Positions 9,390 to 19,465 of a stretch of DNA of 30,236 bases are shown here, piece after piece. The DNA comes from Chara braunii (lineage: Eukaryota > Streptophyta > Charophyceae > Charales > Characeae): NCBI GenBank assembly GCA_003427395.1, contig BFEA01000227.1:1423983-1454218 (forward strand), given 5' to 3'. Position 1 is the first letter of the stretch. Each line of letters starts with the position of its first letter. The notes under the pieces were generated by a model. The model was not told the DNA's origin. It did not search any database and saw nothing but the letters and a program-made list of their open reading frames with translations. A program made the position numbers and the translations under genes.

Positions 9390-9529
9390 GCCCAGGTTGT
9401 TGTAGAGGCAAGGTATTAGGCACGGGGATGCTCTCCAGGGTTCAATCACTCGAGGTTCGGAATGACCCACTATCCATAGCTTTCTGGACCATTATTCAGA
9501 CGGGGTCCTTTATAGAGACTTGAAGCCCC

Positions 9530-10720
9530 TAACCTATCGCAAGTCGTGTCCCACCTCCACCTACCAACTTGCCACTATAGATTAAATTACTGTCCCTACA
9601 GATCCAACCTCCAACTGGGTGCTATTTTTGGGCACACTCTAAGCAGTCTTGTCCCCCCACCCTTGACTTAGCAGATCCCTTTAGCCGATCCCTCCATAGG
9701 CAGGTGTAGAGTCTTATCTCCCTCCTATTAATGTACAATACCTACTCCCTCTATATTCTATCCCCCTAGTCAGGAGGCAAGCCCAATACAGACCTTACCC
9801 AAGCTATACTTTATCGGCATCCTCTCTACTAGTCCCTCAACTCCTATACCCTCCTCTCATAGTCTACCCGTGCTTGGTCCTGGACCCACTTAGGACCCTT
9901 GATGTCGTAGACATGAGAGTACCCCAATGTCTATTCACTGCCTAGAGACGACCAACCAGATAGGTGGTCCTAATCAATGACCGTGTACGATTCGCACCTG
10001 CTGGTCATCAGACAGACTCTAACTACTTGGACTACTCCAGGTAGTATTTCTACCTGTAGCGATTTCCCACCCACCCATGCGGTCTCCGTCGATGACCCAT
10101 ACGGCCACTATATATCAGTCAACTACTCCCCTCGGGCGATGGATTACCTGTTAAGCAATCCAGACTATTCAACCTTACCTACCACAATGCTCTTGTCCCC
10201 CCCCCTCATACACACACCCCCTGAACGAGAGAGCCTTTATACCCCCAAGGTTCGAGACACACACGAGGGGGAACCTCCTAGACATACTAACTTGTTGTGT
10301 ACCCTCTCCCTATGAAAGCCCCCCCTCCCTAACCGGGAAACAGCATGGTACGCAGACATCAGGGCGGGGCCTCCACCGGGGAGGCAGGGAGTAGTAGACC
10401 AGGGTTCACTGGGCCTGCTTACTACTACTACTATGTTCCTCTATACTCCCATAATGTTCAAGTCGGGTCCGAATGGGGTTCTATATATAGTCCTTTCTAG
10501 TACTAGTAGGGTCCATCCATAGGTGCGACCAGCTCTTCTACAGTGATCGACTAGTCCTGGATGCACAACACAGATATCGTACGTGAAGGTCACCCATCCC
10601 AATACTGTGTCAGCCCAATGGCGCTTGGGTTCAGAGTTCAGATGAGATCAGGTATATTAGCCATGTACCCTCAAGATTTCCCCCCTCCTCCCCCCGCCCT
10701 CCCCCTGCCCCCTTCCCCAT
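9530..10720. other. Strand-asymmetric, G-poor tract without a recognised gene
   Basis: The plus strand is rich in C, T and A and poor in G over more than 800 bp (ctcctata, ccctcc, ctactc words). A 112-codon frame (9977-10315) has no recognisable domain. It lies inside the 4-kb PrimPol intron and is probably old transposon sequence. Confidence 0.4.
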
Positions 10721-13100
10721 GGAGTGACAACTAAACAGACCTTAGGATCGTCGGAACAACGTGCAATCCAAACCCCGAAAGAACCTCTCCCAAGCCCATC
10801 CCAACATACAACAACCATGGACGAGGACCCCTTGGGCGGTGCGCAAACAGTGTCTGTATAAGTTTACCATGCGTCGTCCCAAGGGGGGTGTGCGAATGGC
10901 TGGGCGCTATAAAAGCGCGAAACGGCACAAATGCGCAGACCGTGAGTTTTGAACCGACGACCTTATACCACAATGCGCATTTACAAGCGCTGCTCTTTCA
11001 TAGAAACCAAATTGCAACATCCATCGAAAACCAGATAGTCTCGTACTCAAACCTCAAAGCAAAAATGCACCACAAAATACACCAAGTGAGAACAAAACAA
11101 TTGAATACAATTGAGAATGTAGTTCGTCTCTCACCACTACCATCAATATCACAAAGTCAACTATCCTATCTGGTGCATAGCGCCAAATCTACCTTTAGTG
11201 ACCCTCCTACACTAGCTTGTCTATGAAGTCATGACCACGTAGCTCGTCAGCAGCATCTCAACGTGCATCAAAATATCGTCCAATGCCGAGCTCCACATGT
11301 CATCAACTCTCACTGGCGTCTTTAAGCCACAAACACGACTATGGCTGGCTGGGCTATGGTGCTGCTCCCATGCAACCTCTTTCTTATATGGAAAAGGTTT
11401 GCGTCGAAAGGATACCTGGCTAACTGGACCAAGTTCCAAATAGGAACTTGTGCAGACCCCTGCGTTGAACTTCACGCCCAACCCACATTTTTTCCCAGGG
11501 CCAGTTAGTTGCGTTGCTGTAACCACCTGACAAAGTCTAAGGCTCAAAGGCTTCCTGCTGTGCAGTTAGGCCCGTGTAGAAGAAGCCTAGAAGTCTCACA
11601 AAGCCAAGCTGATATACATTAGGGTGTGGTAACCAAATTCCACCCTGTAACTGTCTGCAACCCACTGGGGGAACCCCTATTTGCACTTAGAGCCAAACAA
11701 AGAAATGTCGCATCAAAAGTTCAGAGCCCACCTTCTCCTAGGGCGGGCATAAAAAATGTCGCACACTTTAGAAGGGTGCGCCACTTTGCCTCGTATTCCG
11801 TTGACATTGACCGTTACTTAGGCCTAGGCACATATTTGCAGGCCCGTGTCTGGCTCAAGCTAGCCTTGGGGTAGGCCAAAGGCGCGCTGGAGGCCCACCG
11901 TACCTCAGGACGGGCATGGTCTTGTCCAACACTGTGGAGGAACTGAACTCCGTGCAAATGATCCGGATGCAAAAAAAACTGACGAGAACAAGTTCAAGCT
12001 CAGCCTTACTGTACTAGCCACCTACCGAGCGTGGATGCTGTTGAAGGAGCGCCCCGTTCACAGTCTGCAATTTGGCACCTTATTACAATAGAAGAAAATA
12101 TGAGATTACCCTCCCCCACTGTGATCAACATGTTTAGGAAAAAAAAAACAATCTCCAGTTTTTTATAAATTTATTTGCGAACATGTTCATAGTTTGTAAC
12201 TGATATTTAAATTTGTATCTCCCAAGATGCATGAAACCAGAATTATCCCTAGGCTACCAACCGCACAGCACCCAGACACTTGATCCCAAATATCTGTGAC
12301 CCCAACTGTTGAGAACCTCATAATTTAAATTCATTGAAAAAAACGGTAGGTCATCCACTCTTAATTTCTGAAGACAGAGAAAATATGTTTGGCATGACCA
12401 AGAAGGTGACACTCTGGTCCATCTGGAAGGAAAGATGCACCAGAACGATTTAAGGCCTCTCCAATCCACAAAAGATTGTGTGTGCAACCATAAGGTCGTT
12501 GAGCCAGTGAGAGATCCTAAGCAAATGGCAAAAAATCAAGTTGTTAGATGGTAAAATAGTGGGCATGACTAGGTTATGTATATAATGGAATGATTGGTGT
12601 AAATTAGAAGGGGGGCAAGGTCAACAAGCTACATTATCAGACCTACAACACCCAAACCAGGCGACCTAATTTCATCATATGTTAGCGAGGAAGAGATAAA
12701 CAAAGATGCAGACCACGATTGGCATTGTGAAGCTCCAATTGGATAAGTTAGACACCCTCAGGTGTGTTTGGTTTCCATGTCTCTTAATTCTGTCTTGTTT
12801 TAAAGCATAACCAGAGAAGTTTAGGGAGAAAAATCTTCGAGCATAATGTTAAGATGATAGTCAATCCTTCAAGTTTATGGAGTAATCAATGATGCTCAGG
12901 GTCCTTCGGCCACAATAAAGGAACGTGACAGTGTATCTTGTTGTATTATGACTTGCCGGTGGAAAAGAAACTGGATTGTGACTCCTTTAGGCTGACAACA
13001 TTCTTCACCTAACTTTAGAAAACACAAAGCTGACAACATTTTTCACCTAAGTTTACGAAAGAACATTTCCATCATTGTAAAAAACAAAAAAAGGGTTTCT
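10720..13100. other. Intron sequence without identifiable genes
   Basis: Unique-looking DNA in the 4-kb PrimPol intron. Short frames on both strands show no domain. A TATA-like gcgctataaaagcgc palindrome is at 10904-10918. Confidence 0.5.
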
Positions 13101-13108
13101 GAACTTAC

Positions 13109-13160
13109 AGGATCAATTAGCTCATAGAAAACACGATCCTTTGCATTCATGTCTCTATAT
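13109..13160 (-). CDS. PRIMPOL: PrimPol exon, RYRDM...FYELIDP segment
   Basis: A 52-bp microexon between acceptor TTATGCACAG and donor GTAAGT. One base completes the Arg codon from exon 15066-15247, then 17 codons follow, reading YRDMNAKDRVFYELIDP. This matches the family segment just before the first catalytic strand (Y-K-D-M/R...H/F-Y-E-V-I). It joins in phase 0 to KAQCHLYFDLEF in the next exon. The phase match on both sides and the motif make this secure despite its size. Confidence 0.9.
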
Positions 13161-13359
13161 CTGTGCATAACATGCAAGAAGAATTGTCAATAAGAAATTT
13201 GCTATTCCATCTATAAGAAAACCTAAAGGTTTTTTTAATGAAACTTGTTACCCATATGTAGAATGTATACCATACTAAAAAAATAAAAAAAAAACGGGAA
13301 AAAAACTTCAGGCTTGTAAATGCTTTCGGTCGAACATATTTGTTTTTTTGATTGAAAAC

Positions 13360-14097
13360 TAGGCTACAAGGGCGGCCTGGGGTAAGGAGGTGCCCAGGCC
13401 GACCTTTGTACGTACAGGCGTTCGAGGTCTCGTTCGGGGTCCAAACCGGACGACGTTTGGCACCCGCCACAACTTATTTCGAGGACTAAAAATAAGTGTT
13501 TTTTTCTGAATTATTTTTCGAGAGTTCTCTATGATGTGAGGTACAAGCCGATAAATTTCAGGGCTATTGTGGCTAGCCAAAGAAAAATGAAAAATCTCTA
13601 AAGATGGCAGTGTCAAAACGTGCTCGCCCACTCACTATTTTGTTTTTTTTTCACTTTTTACTTTTTATTTTCACTTTATTGCGGGGCGTTAAAAGTTAAT
13701 TATTTTTTGAAACTTTTTTAACCACTTTTGTATTATGTGAAGTACATATCTGTAAATTTTCACGGAATTTGGCTGTGCCAAAGAAAAATGCAAAATTGCC
13801 AAAGATGATGCTGTCGAAAACGTGCTCTCTCACTCACTAATTTTAATTCTCTCTTCAATTTTTCTTAATTTTTTTATTAGTTTTATTTTTTGTAATTTAA
13901 TTTTATATCAAATTTGGTAAGGAATTTGGATGTAATGCTCAGTTAAATGTTGTTTAGTTTATTTTTCTTTTATAACATTTTTTTTTTCAAAATTTTTTAA
14001 AATTTAATAAATTATTATTATTATTGTTATTATTATTTTGGTCCTCGTTTGGCCCGAACGACCAAACGCATCCCCAAGGGGTCCCGAGGATTGGCCA
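13360..14097. mobile_element. Diverged relative of the hAT-like element
   Basis: The interior matches 16246-16620 in order, including two monomers (about 13478-13677 and 13680-13850), each with a phrase close to AACGTGCTCGCCCACTCAC. It has a similar GC-rich end with ggcccgaacg...ccaaaggggtccc-like blocks at 14040-14095. Its left terminus TAGGCTACAAGGGCGG resembles the TAGGCTAC family rather than CAGGGTT. No clean TIR pair is visible. Lies in the PrimPol intron 13161-15065. Confidence 0.55.
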
Positions 14098-14930
14098 ATT
14101 GAAATTTAGAAAAAAATCATAAACTTAAGAAGTGTCAACAGAGAAATTTTCAACCGTCCTAAGGACACCAAATTTGACACAGTACTACGTTGACCCAAAA
14201 CAAAAACGGAAAAAAATTAAACACACAAAAAATCCGACCCCCAAACCCTAATTTCAGTTTTGGGCCCGTCGGTCCACGGTAACCACTTGTGTATCGATTA
14301 CCAGCCCATTCCCGAAGTGGATAAACGTTTCAGAAGTATTTAGTTATCCACAATCCATTCCAAATCTTCCTAACTTACTTCGGTGCAACCAACTTCTGAA
14401 AGATTTGTTGAGGCAACAGCTAAATTCAAATTTTATGCGCAACAACAATATATGACATGTTACGGCTTCACTTGCAAACAAAAGGAGGATGAAAGGTACA
14501 GGAAGGAGATAAGTCGAAGTAAGGAAATACGGAAAAAAGAGGGAGGGAGGTCCCATGGAGAAAGGAAGCAGGAGGTTGTGTAAACAGTGTGCAGAGGTAG
14601 GGCAAAGGAAGTTATAAGGTCACACACAGATTGAACAAACAAAGGGAAGGAAGAGGATATTGAGGGTCTGTGAGCATTAACATTTATTTGGACAAGTCAC
14701 GAGATCCAATCTCAGTCGACGGTCGCAAGGCCTTGACGGTGGAGGGTCCCCCCCAAGGAAATGCGTAGGACCCAAACACTCAAAAAAATTATGAGCTCAG
14801 ACAAAGATTAAACGCTTTTAATAGCGTAGGGAATTGTAAGCATGTTATAGTAAGTTTAAAAATAGAGAAAGCAACATCATTCTAGAAAATTAAGGTTGTA
14901 CCACAAAGCAAAAAGACAAGCAAGCATACT

Positions 14931-15091
14931 AGTATACACTATTAAGAAGGTGGTTCATTATATCTGATTGTCCATCACTCACCTCGTTAAGAAATCATTC
15001 CGTTGCATATACGAGTATACACTATTAAGAAGGTGGTTCGTTATATCTGATTGTCCATCACTCACCTCGTTAAAAAATCATTGCGTTGCAT
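14931..15091. repeat. Tandem duplication over a PrimPol splice donor
   Basis: Copies 14931-15008 and 15014-15091 are 78 bp with three differences. Each contains the end of the exon (gttaa...tgcat side) and the minus-strand donor GTGAGT. Confidence 0.92.
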
Positions 15092-15247
15092 GACAGCATA
15101 CTCAAACCCTGAAAGTGGTGATGGCAACTCAGATGCCAGAATGAAATAGCAAGAATCTGGTCTGAACATGGTATTGCGATGGACATAGTCAAGTGCAACA
15201 TCGGCTTTCGAAAACGTTTGGACAATCTTTCCTAATGAAGCTGACCC
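15066..15247 (-). CDS. PRIMPOL: PrimPol exon, start of the primase-polymerase core
   Basis: This 182-bp exon lies between an acceptor TGTACAG and a donor GTGAGT. It encodes 60 codons plus two bases of an Arg codon completed by the next exon. It includes KIVQTFSKADVALDYV, a central CYFILASELPS strand and ends FLT. The layout matches the family region preceding the conserved F/Y-W-x-x-Y segment. The last 26 bases and the donor are duplicated immediately downstream (copies 15014-15091 and 14931-15008), so a second donor lies 83 bp further. Using that donor would run into a TGA directly after the normal junction. Confidence 0.85.
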
Positions 15248-15422
15248 CTGTACAGCATGACAAAAATCAAGAAAAATAAATAAAAAGAATAATTGATAAC
15301 TGGAAGTCAAAGCTCACAAACTAATCACAACAATAACTTGTGAAGAGTCTCAGTTTATTCGACTTTCATACACGTAAAGGTTTCAAATCCTTTTAGTTTC
15401 ATCAAACTTTCAATAATATGTG

Positions 15423-15428
<6 letters not shown>

Positions 15429-15471
<43 letters not shown>
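15429..15471. repeat. (CT)n microsatellite
   Basis: About 21 CT units in the PrimPol intron 15248-17481. Confidence 0.95.
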
Positions 15472-15475
<4 letters not shown>

Positions 15476-16157
15476 AGAAGACTATGTATGTCATTAAAAA
15501 ATAAGACCACAACAAGAAAAAGTTCACACAGATTAAAGAAGAACCAATGACCTTTTCGTTATGTGAGAAAATTATCCCATTCATTGGCGGTGAACTACAT
15601 GTGTTGGAGAATGAGTCCACTCATGTTATGAATGAAATCCAGCAAAACACAATGTCTCTCCACATTTTGGCCCAGTTATCCCAGACAATATTTAACAACC
15701 AATACTTGCGATATACATCTTCCACGGACACCAAACAACACCAAATTCGGTATAGAGCAACCTTGGACAAAAAAAAAAATAGAGAAGAAACTAAAATTTT
15801 AAAAATTTTAAAAATTTGAAAAATTTGGACCGACAAACACTTATTTTAGTTTTGGACCTGGGGGTCCCCGTCAACCATGGTTAATAAGGCCCTCGGGAGT
15901 ACCAGACCACAACAGCTTGCAGTGCCATAAAAAAAAAAAAATGTTGTACTGGCAGTTTCGCAAAGGTTGTTCCATGAGGTATTTTAAGCCTTCGAAGAAA
16001 GTGGCCCAGAAGTATTGATGGTTTATTAGCTTCGTTGTGAAAAAAAACAAAATTCAAAAAAAGAACTATGTTATGCAAAAAAATAAGACTGAACAATTTT
16101 TGCTCCAGGATCAAATCAAAATTATGTACCAAATTTGAATAAAAATAATGTAATATG

Positions 16158-16895
16158 CAGGGTTACCTGACCGAACGTTCGGGGGCCCTCGGGCTGGCCC
16201 CTGAATGTTCGGGCGTTCGGGGGTCGAACACCTCCAGGTCCGGCCCCCGCCAAAAAATATTTCGTGGCCTAAAAATACGTCTTTTTTTCTGAATTTGTTT
16301 TTGTGAGTTCTCTTTGATGTAGCCTACACGCCTATAAATTTAAAAGCCATTATGATAAGCCAAAAAAACATTAAAAATCGTAAAAGATGGGGGTGTCAAA
16401 ACGTGCTCGCCCACTCACTATTTTGTTTTTTCTCACTTTATTTCGGGGCCTAAAAAATTTTATTATTTAAAAAAAAAAAAAAAGAGTTATTGATTATGTA
16501 AACTACATATCTGTAAATTTTCAGGGCATTTTTTATTGCCAAAACATAATTAAAAATCGGCAAAGACGGAGGTGTCGAAAAGGTGCTGGCACACTCACTC
16601 GTTTTAATTCTCTTTTTATTTTTTCTTATTTTTATCATAGTGTTTATTTTCTGTATTTGNNNNNNNNNNNNNNNNNNNNNNNNNNNNNNNNNNNNNNNNN
16701 NNNNNNNNNNNNNNNNNNNNNNNNNNNNNNNNNNNNNNNNNNNNNNNNNNNNNNNNNNNNNNNNNNNNNNNNNNNNNNNNNTTTTTTTTTTTGGTCCGCG
16801 TTCGGCCCGAACAGCCGAATGCCTTCCGAAGGGGTCCCGTACGTTCGGGCGTTTGGGTTCGGGCGTTCGGCCCATCCCGAACGCCGGCAACCCTG
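16158..16895. mobile_element. hAT-like non-autonomous element with TIRs and 8-bp target-site duplication
   Basis: It begins CAGGGTTACC and ends GGCAACCCTG, inverted ends of the CAGGG type seen in hAT transposons. The flanks GTAATATG (16150-16157) and ATAATATG (16896-16903) form an 8-bp duplication with one mismatch. Subterminal regions are rich in GTTCGGG motifs; the interior is AT-rich with two related monomers (16246-16440 and 16441-16620). No transposase is present. A 122-base assembly gap lies inside. Confidence 0.75.
16660..16781. other. Assembly gap (122 N)
   Basis: Run of N within the hAT-like element. The colinear stretch 13890-14040 of the related element suggests AT-rich filler with an (ATT)n-like segment. 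Single N are also at 5041 and 19038. Confidence 0.97.
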
Positions 16896-16919
16896 ATAAT
16901 ATGTGTATATATATTTATC

Positions 16920-17201
16920 TAGGCTACTAAAGTGATCCGGGGTCACTTGCCCAACGAGGGGGGGGGGGGTCATTAAAAAAGAAAATAAAAAGAAAATTTA
17001 TAAATTTATTTCATATTCTAAATTTGGTAAACAATTTCAATGTGACCTTGCGGCATGCAAATTCAGTTCAATTTTTTGTATAACAAAGTTTTTTTGTGAA
17101 ATTTTTAATTTTTAATTTTAATTATTTTTTGCTCAGTACTTCGCCGGTCCTTGCACGGGCAAGCCACCTGGGGGGACTGGGGTGGCCCGGCTGGTAGCCT
17201 A
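16920..17201. mobile_element. TAGGCTAC-family miniature element
   Basis: A 282-bp element from TAGGCTACTAAAG to GGTAGCCTA. It carries the core aaatttggtaaacaatt...atgtgaccttg...ttgtataac in the opposite orientation to 1541-1794. The GC-rich right arm (ggtccttgcacggg...ggcccggctgg) is shared with 26200-26281. Confidence 0.6.
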
Positions 17202-17481
17202 TATATTAATTTCATTTTTTGGTTTAAGAGATTTTTTTGTCAAGGGATTGACTGCAGTACACCCACTTTATGTGATACCTCCCCTTCTCCCCATTTAAAA
17301 CCCCCCTTTAAAAAAAAGAGAAAAAACACTTCAGAAAGCATTATTTTCCACCAGCAAGTTGAGATCTTCACATTGTCTATTTCTTTCTTTTTCACAACTA
17401 CATCTCCATCTTCTGAACAATCAATCATTCAGGAAAATATTAAAACAATAAATAATCTCATGTGAAATAGAAAAATATTAC

Positions 17482-17574
17482 CCATTTGGATGCAACTCTT
17501 TCGACTTGTTGAAGTGCAATCTCGCTAACTTCATCCCAAATCTGAGAGCTTGGAGCTTCGTCCACAAAATACTC
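17482..17574 (-). CDS. PRIMPOL: PrimPol exon, N-terminal region (31 codons)
   Basis: An acceptor TTCTATATAG precedes GAG and a donor GTAATA follows TGG, giving exactly 93 bp in phase 0. It begins EYFVDEAPSSQIWDEVSEIA and ends ASKW; it is acidic and probably helical. It sits in the poorly conserved N-terminal part of PrimPol, just before the helix around QTFSKADVAL in the next exon. Membership of the gene is inferred from strand, phase and position rather than direct similarity. Confidence 0.65.
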
Positions 17575-17733
17575 CTATATAGAAATTGAAAAGCAAATTA
17601 AAATAAATTGAATTGATTCAAAAAAAAAGTGTGTTCTTAAATTTAACATTTGATTGATGCTACACGTTCAACCTGACGTTGTGATGTCACTATACCTGCT
17701 TTAAAGACAGGGAGAGAAATAGAGCAACTATAC

Positions 17734-17769
17734 CTTTCGAAGTGAGAAACAGAGCACAAGTAAATCCAT
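17734..17769 (-). CDS. PRIMPOL: PrimPol candidate first coding exon (12 codons)
   Basis: This short stretch begins with an ATG in a favourable context (A at -3, G at +4), reads MDLLVLCFSLRK, and ends AAG before a GTATAG donor in phase 0, the phase needed by the next exon at 17574. No acceptor AG lies close upstream, which fits an initiating exon. An alternative is that the true upstream exon is 17968-18120, in which case this piece is intronic. The sequence is too short for a homology argument. Confidence 0.4.
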
Positions 17770-17967
17770 TGTGAAAATTAGAAAAAAAAAATTGGTACAG
17801 TTGGAAGCATGAGAAGCACGTGCAGGGCACAACCATATGTGTTTAACATATGTTTCTTTCCAAGAAAAAAAAACATCCTTAATGTACCAAACAGAAGTAC
17901 ACAGTCAAGTTGTAGTAAGAAGATCATATGTTTAATCAAGGGGGGGAAAAAAAGGATGATCATATAC

Positions 17968-18120
17968 CTAATTGACAATCTCAGGATTCTCTTTCTCTGG
18001 ATCTCGAGAAGATGGTTCCAGAACGTCATCTTCAGAATCACTCTCGGAAATTTCTCTTAACTGATGCGTATGAGAATTGCTGCGCAGAAACTTGCTCTTT
18101 TTCGTAGACCTTTCTGTCAA
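17968..18120 (-). CDS. Acidic exon ending in TAG at a splice donor
   Basis: The acceptor TTGGAGTACAG opens a phase-0 frame of 50 codons: LTERSTKKSKFLRSNS, then the acidic EISESDSEDDVLEP, ending ENPEIVN. The codon after N is TAG (17970-17968), directly followed by GTATATG, a good donor. Either this is the terminal exon of the upstream zinc-finger gene, or TAG is a mutated last codon (CAG or AAG is usual before GT) and the frame originally continued into EYFVDEAP at 17574. Both readings are compatible with the phases. Confidence 0.6.
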   Translation of the reverse strand: MTERSTKKSKFLRSNSHTHQLREISESDSEDDVLEPSSRDPEKENPEIVN

Positions 18121-18184
18121 CTGTACTCCAAGTATCACCGACAACACAAGACGAGTTTATAAAATAATTGCAATAAATTGAGTT

Positions 18185-18345
18185 CTTAACAGAACTGCCT
18201 GGTAAACCGTAGCAAGGTGCTATCGAAGTCGTGGTATATATCGTCAAACAGAACTGTCCGGTAAACCGTAGGCAGCGAGCGAAAAGAGGACAAGCAGCAA
18301 GGGGCTGTGAGAAAACTGTTTCATCGGAGTTTGACTAACTCATAT
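18185..18345 (+). repeat. Family R repeat copies, partial
   Basis: Two starts of the repeat: cagaactgcctggtaaaccg (18190) and, after a segment with gcaaggtgctatcgaagtcg, cagaactgtccggtaaaccg (18250), continuing to gtttcatcggagtttgac before a (TA)n tract. Confidence 0.75.
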
Positions 18346-18430
18346 ATATATATATGTATATCTACATATATCTACATATATCTACATATATCTACATATA
18401 TATATATATATATTATATATCGCCAAACAA

Positions 18431-18462
<32 letters not shown>

Positions 18463-18465
18463 CCT

Positions 18466-18812
18466 CAAATAGAACTGTCTGGTAAACTGTCAGCAAAGAG
18501 GGAAAAGAGGACAATAAACGAGGGGTTGTGACAAACTGTTTCGTCAAAGTTTCACCGACTCATCAAGAGTCTGAACCGTCAACAGTCTGCTGAATCCCCT
18601 AACCGATTATACTGCAAGTGACAATCCACTACATATATACTGTCAAACATAGATGCCCGGTAAACCGTAGGGAGAGAGGCAGAAGAGGACAGCAAACGAG
18701 GGGTTGTGACAAATTGTTTCATTGGAGTTTCACCGACTCATTAGGAGGCTGAACCCTGAACAGTCTGCAAAATCCCATCACTGATTACACTGTAAGTGAT
18801 AATCCATCTTAA
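18466..18812 (+). repeat. Family R repeat, two near-complete tandem copies
   Basis: Unit 1 (18466-18640) and unit 2 (18641-18812) run through the same blocks in order: ctgyctggtaaac, aacgaggggttgtgac, gtttcaccgactcat, aacagtctgc, and end aagtgayaatccayct. Each begins at a TATATA-ctgtc/cctc junction. The unit is about 170 bp. Confidence 0.75.
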
Positions 18813-19127
18813 CCCCGGTTGTTGTTAAGCATCAACGACTGCCTGACAACTGATATTCTGAGGTTAGCACCAACCACTGCCCTCAAGGTATCTGTGATGA
18901 AAATCAACGCAGACTATCACTCACCCACACCAGATGGAAAACTCTACAAACTGTCAGTTAAGACCCCATCACAAGCCTGCAAAAACATCCATGAAACAAC
19001 GAAACTTTTGTCACAGCCAAAAAATACACTCCAGACANGCCACTGGCACTAGAGGCATAGCATGGCCACGGCACAGCATGGGCGCGTAGTGATGGCACCG
19101 ACCACTGCTGCTCGACATGACCGGAGA

Positions 19128-19200
19128 AAACCATAGCAAGGTGCTAGCGAAGTCGTGGTATATATCGTCAACTAGCGCTGCCCGGTAAACCGTAGACATA
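19128..19200 (+). repeat. Family R repeat, partial copy
   Basis: Contains agcaaggtgctagcgaagtc and ggtatatatcgtcaac then ctgcccggtaaaccgtag, the same arrangement as 18205-18265. It is followed by a (TA)n-rich stretch to 19245. Confidence 0.7.
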
Positions 19201-19465
19201 CGTATATATACATATATATACATATATATGTACCTATTTATATATTCTACACTCTCCAAGAGGACCCCAAATCCGACCTCATTTCTTTTTTTCAGTGTAA
19301 GTTGTGAAAGGGCTAAAGGGGTTTATAGGGGGGCTGCCTTTGTGTGCTTCTTTTATGTTCTTTTATATCTTCGATTTCGTGAGGAATTATGATGTGATGC
19401 TCAGTCAAAAGTCGTTTGTCGGATGAAGCGTTAGATTCCGAGGGTGCCAGGGATGGACAAAATGG

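Larger units (their letters stand above)
1031..17769 (-). other. PRIMPOL: PrimPol gene (whole transcription unit as seen, 3' end incomplete)
   Basis: PrimPol is a DNA primase and translesion polymerase of the archaeo-eukaryotic primase superfamily that reprimes stalled replication forks in nucleus and organelles. The assignment comes from exons read in order on the minus strand: motif I DLE in LYFDLEF, motif II SRH in KFSRHL, motif III Asp in FIDLSVY, then the zinc site RYCNNVQRQHSKNN followed by KCHDFSC. These match the order and spacing of the animal and plant PrimPol family. Eleven exons join with matching phases at every junction, and each is bounded by AG and GT. About 440 residues are accounted for, against roughly 500-600 for the family, so the C-terminal end is probably missing. 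Introns of 159 to 4047 bp are loaded with transposons. PrimPol identity is firm; the start and the 3' end are not. Confidence 0.9.

Noticed and set aside
9395-9450. Pol III B-box-like agggttcaatc near the oligo-T
   Set aside because: It is on the opposite strand to the presumed A tail and no convincing A box is present, so a tRNA-derived SINE is not supported.
10925-10975. tRNA-like T-arm (ggttcaaaactc on the minus strand)
   Set aside because: The neighbouring bases do not pair as a T stem and no acceptor or anticodon stem can be drawn.
13351-14103. attgaaa direct repeat as target-site duplication of the 13360-14097 element
   Set aside because: Only seven AT-rich bases match and the element ends do not form an inverted pair.
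16450-16973. Frames of 79-146 codons across the N run
   Set aside because: They are open only because of the assembly gap, and the sequence on both sides is repeat.
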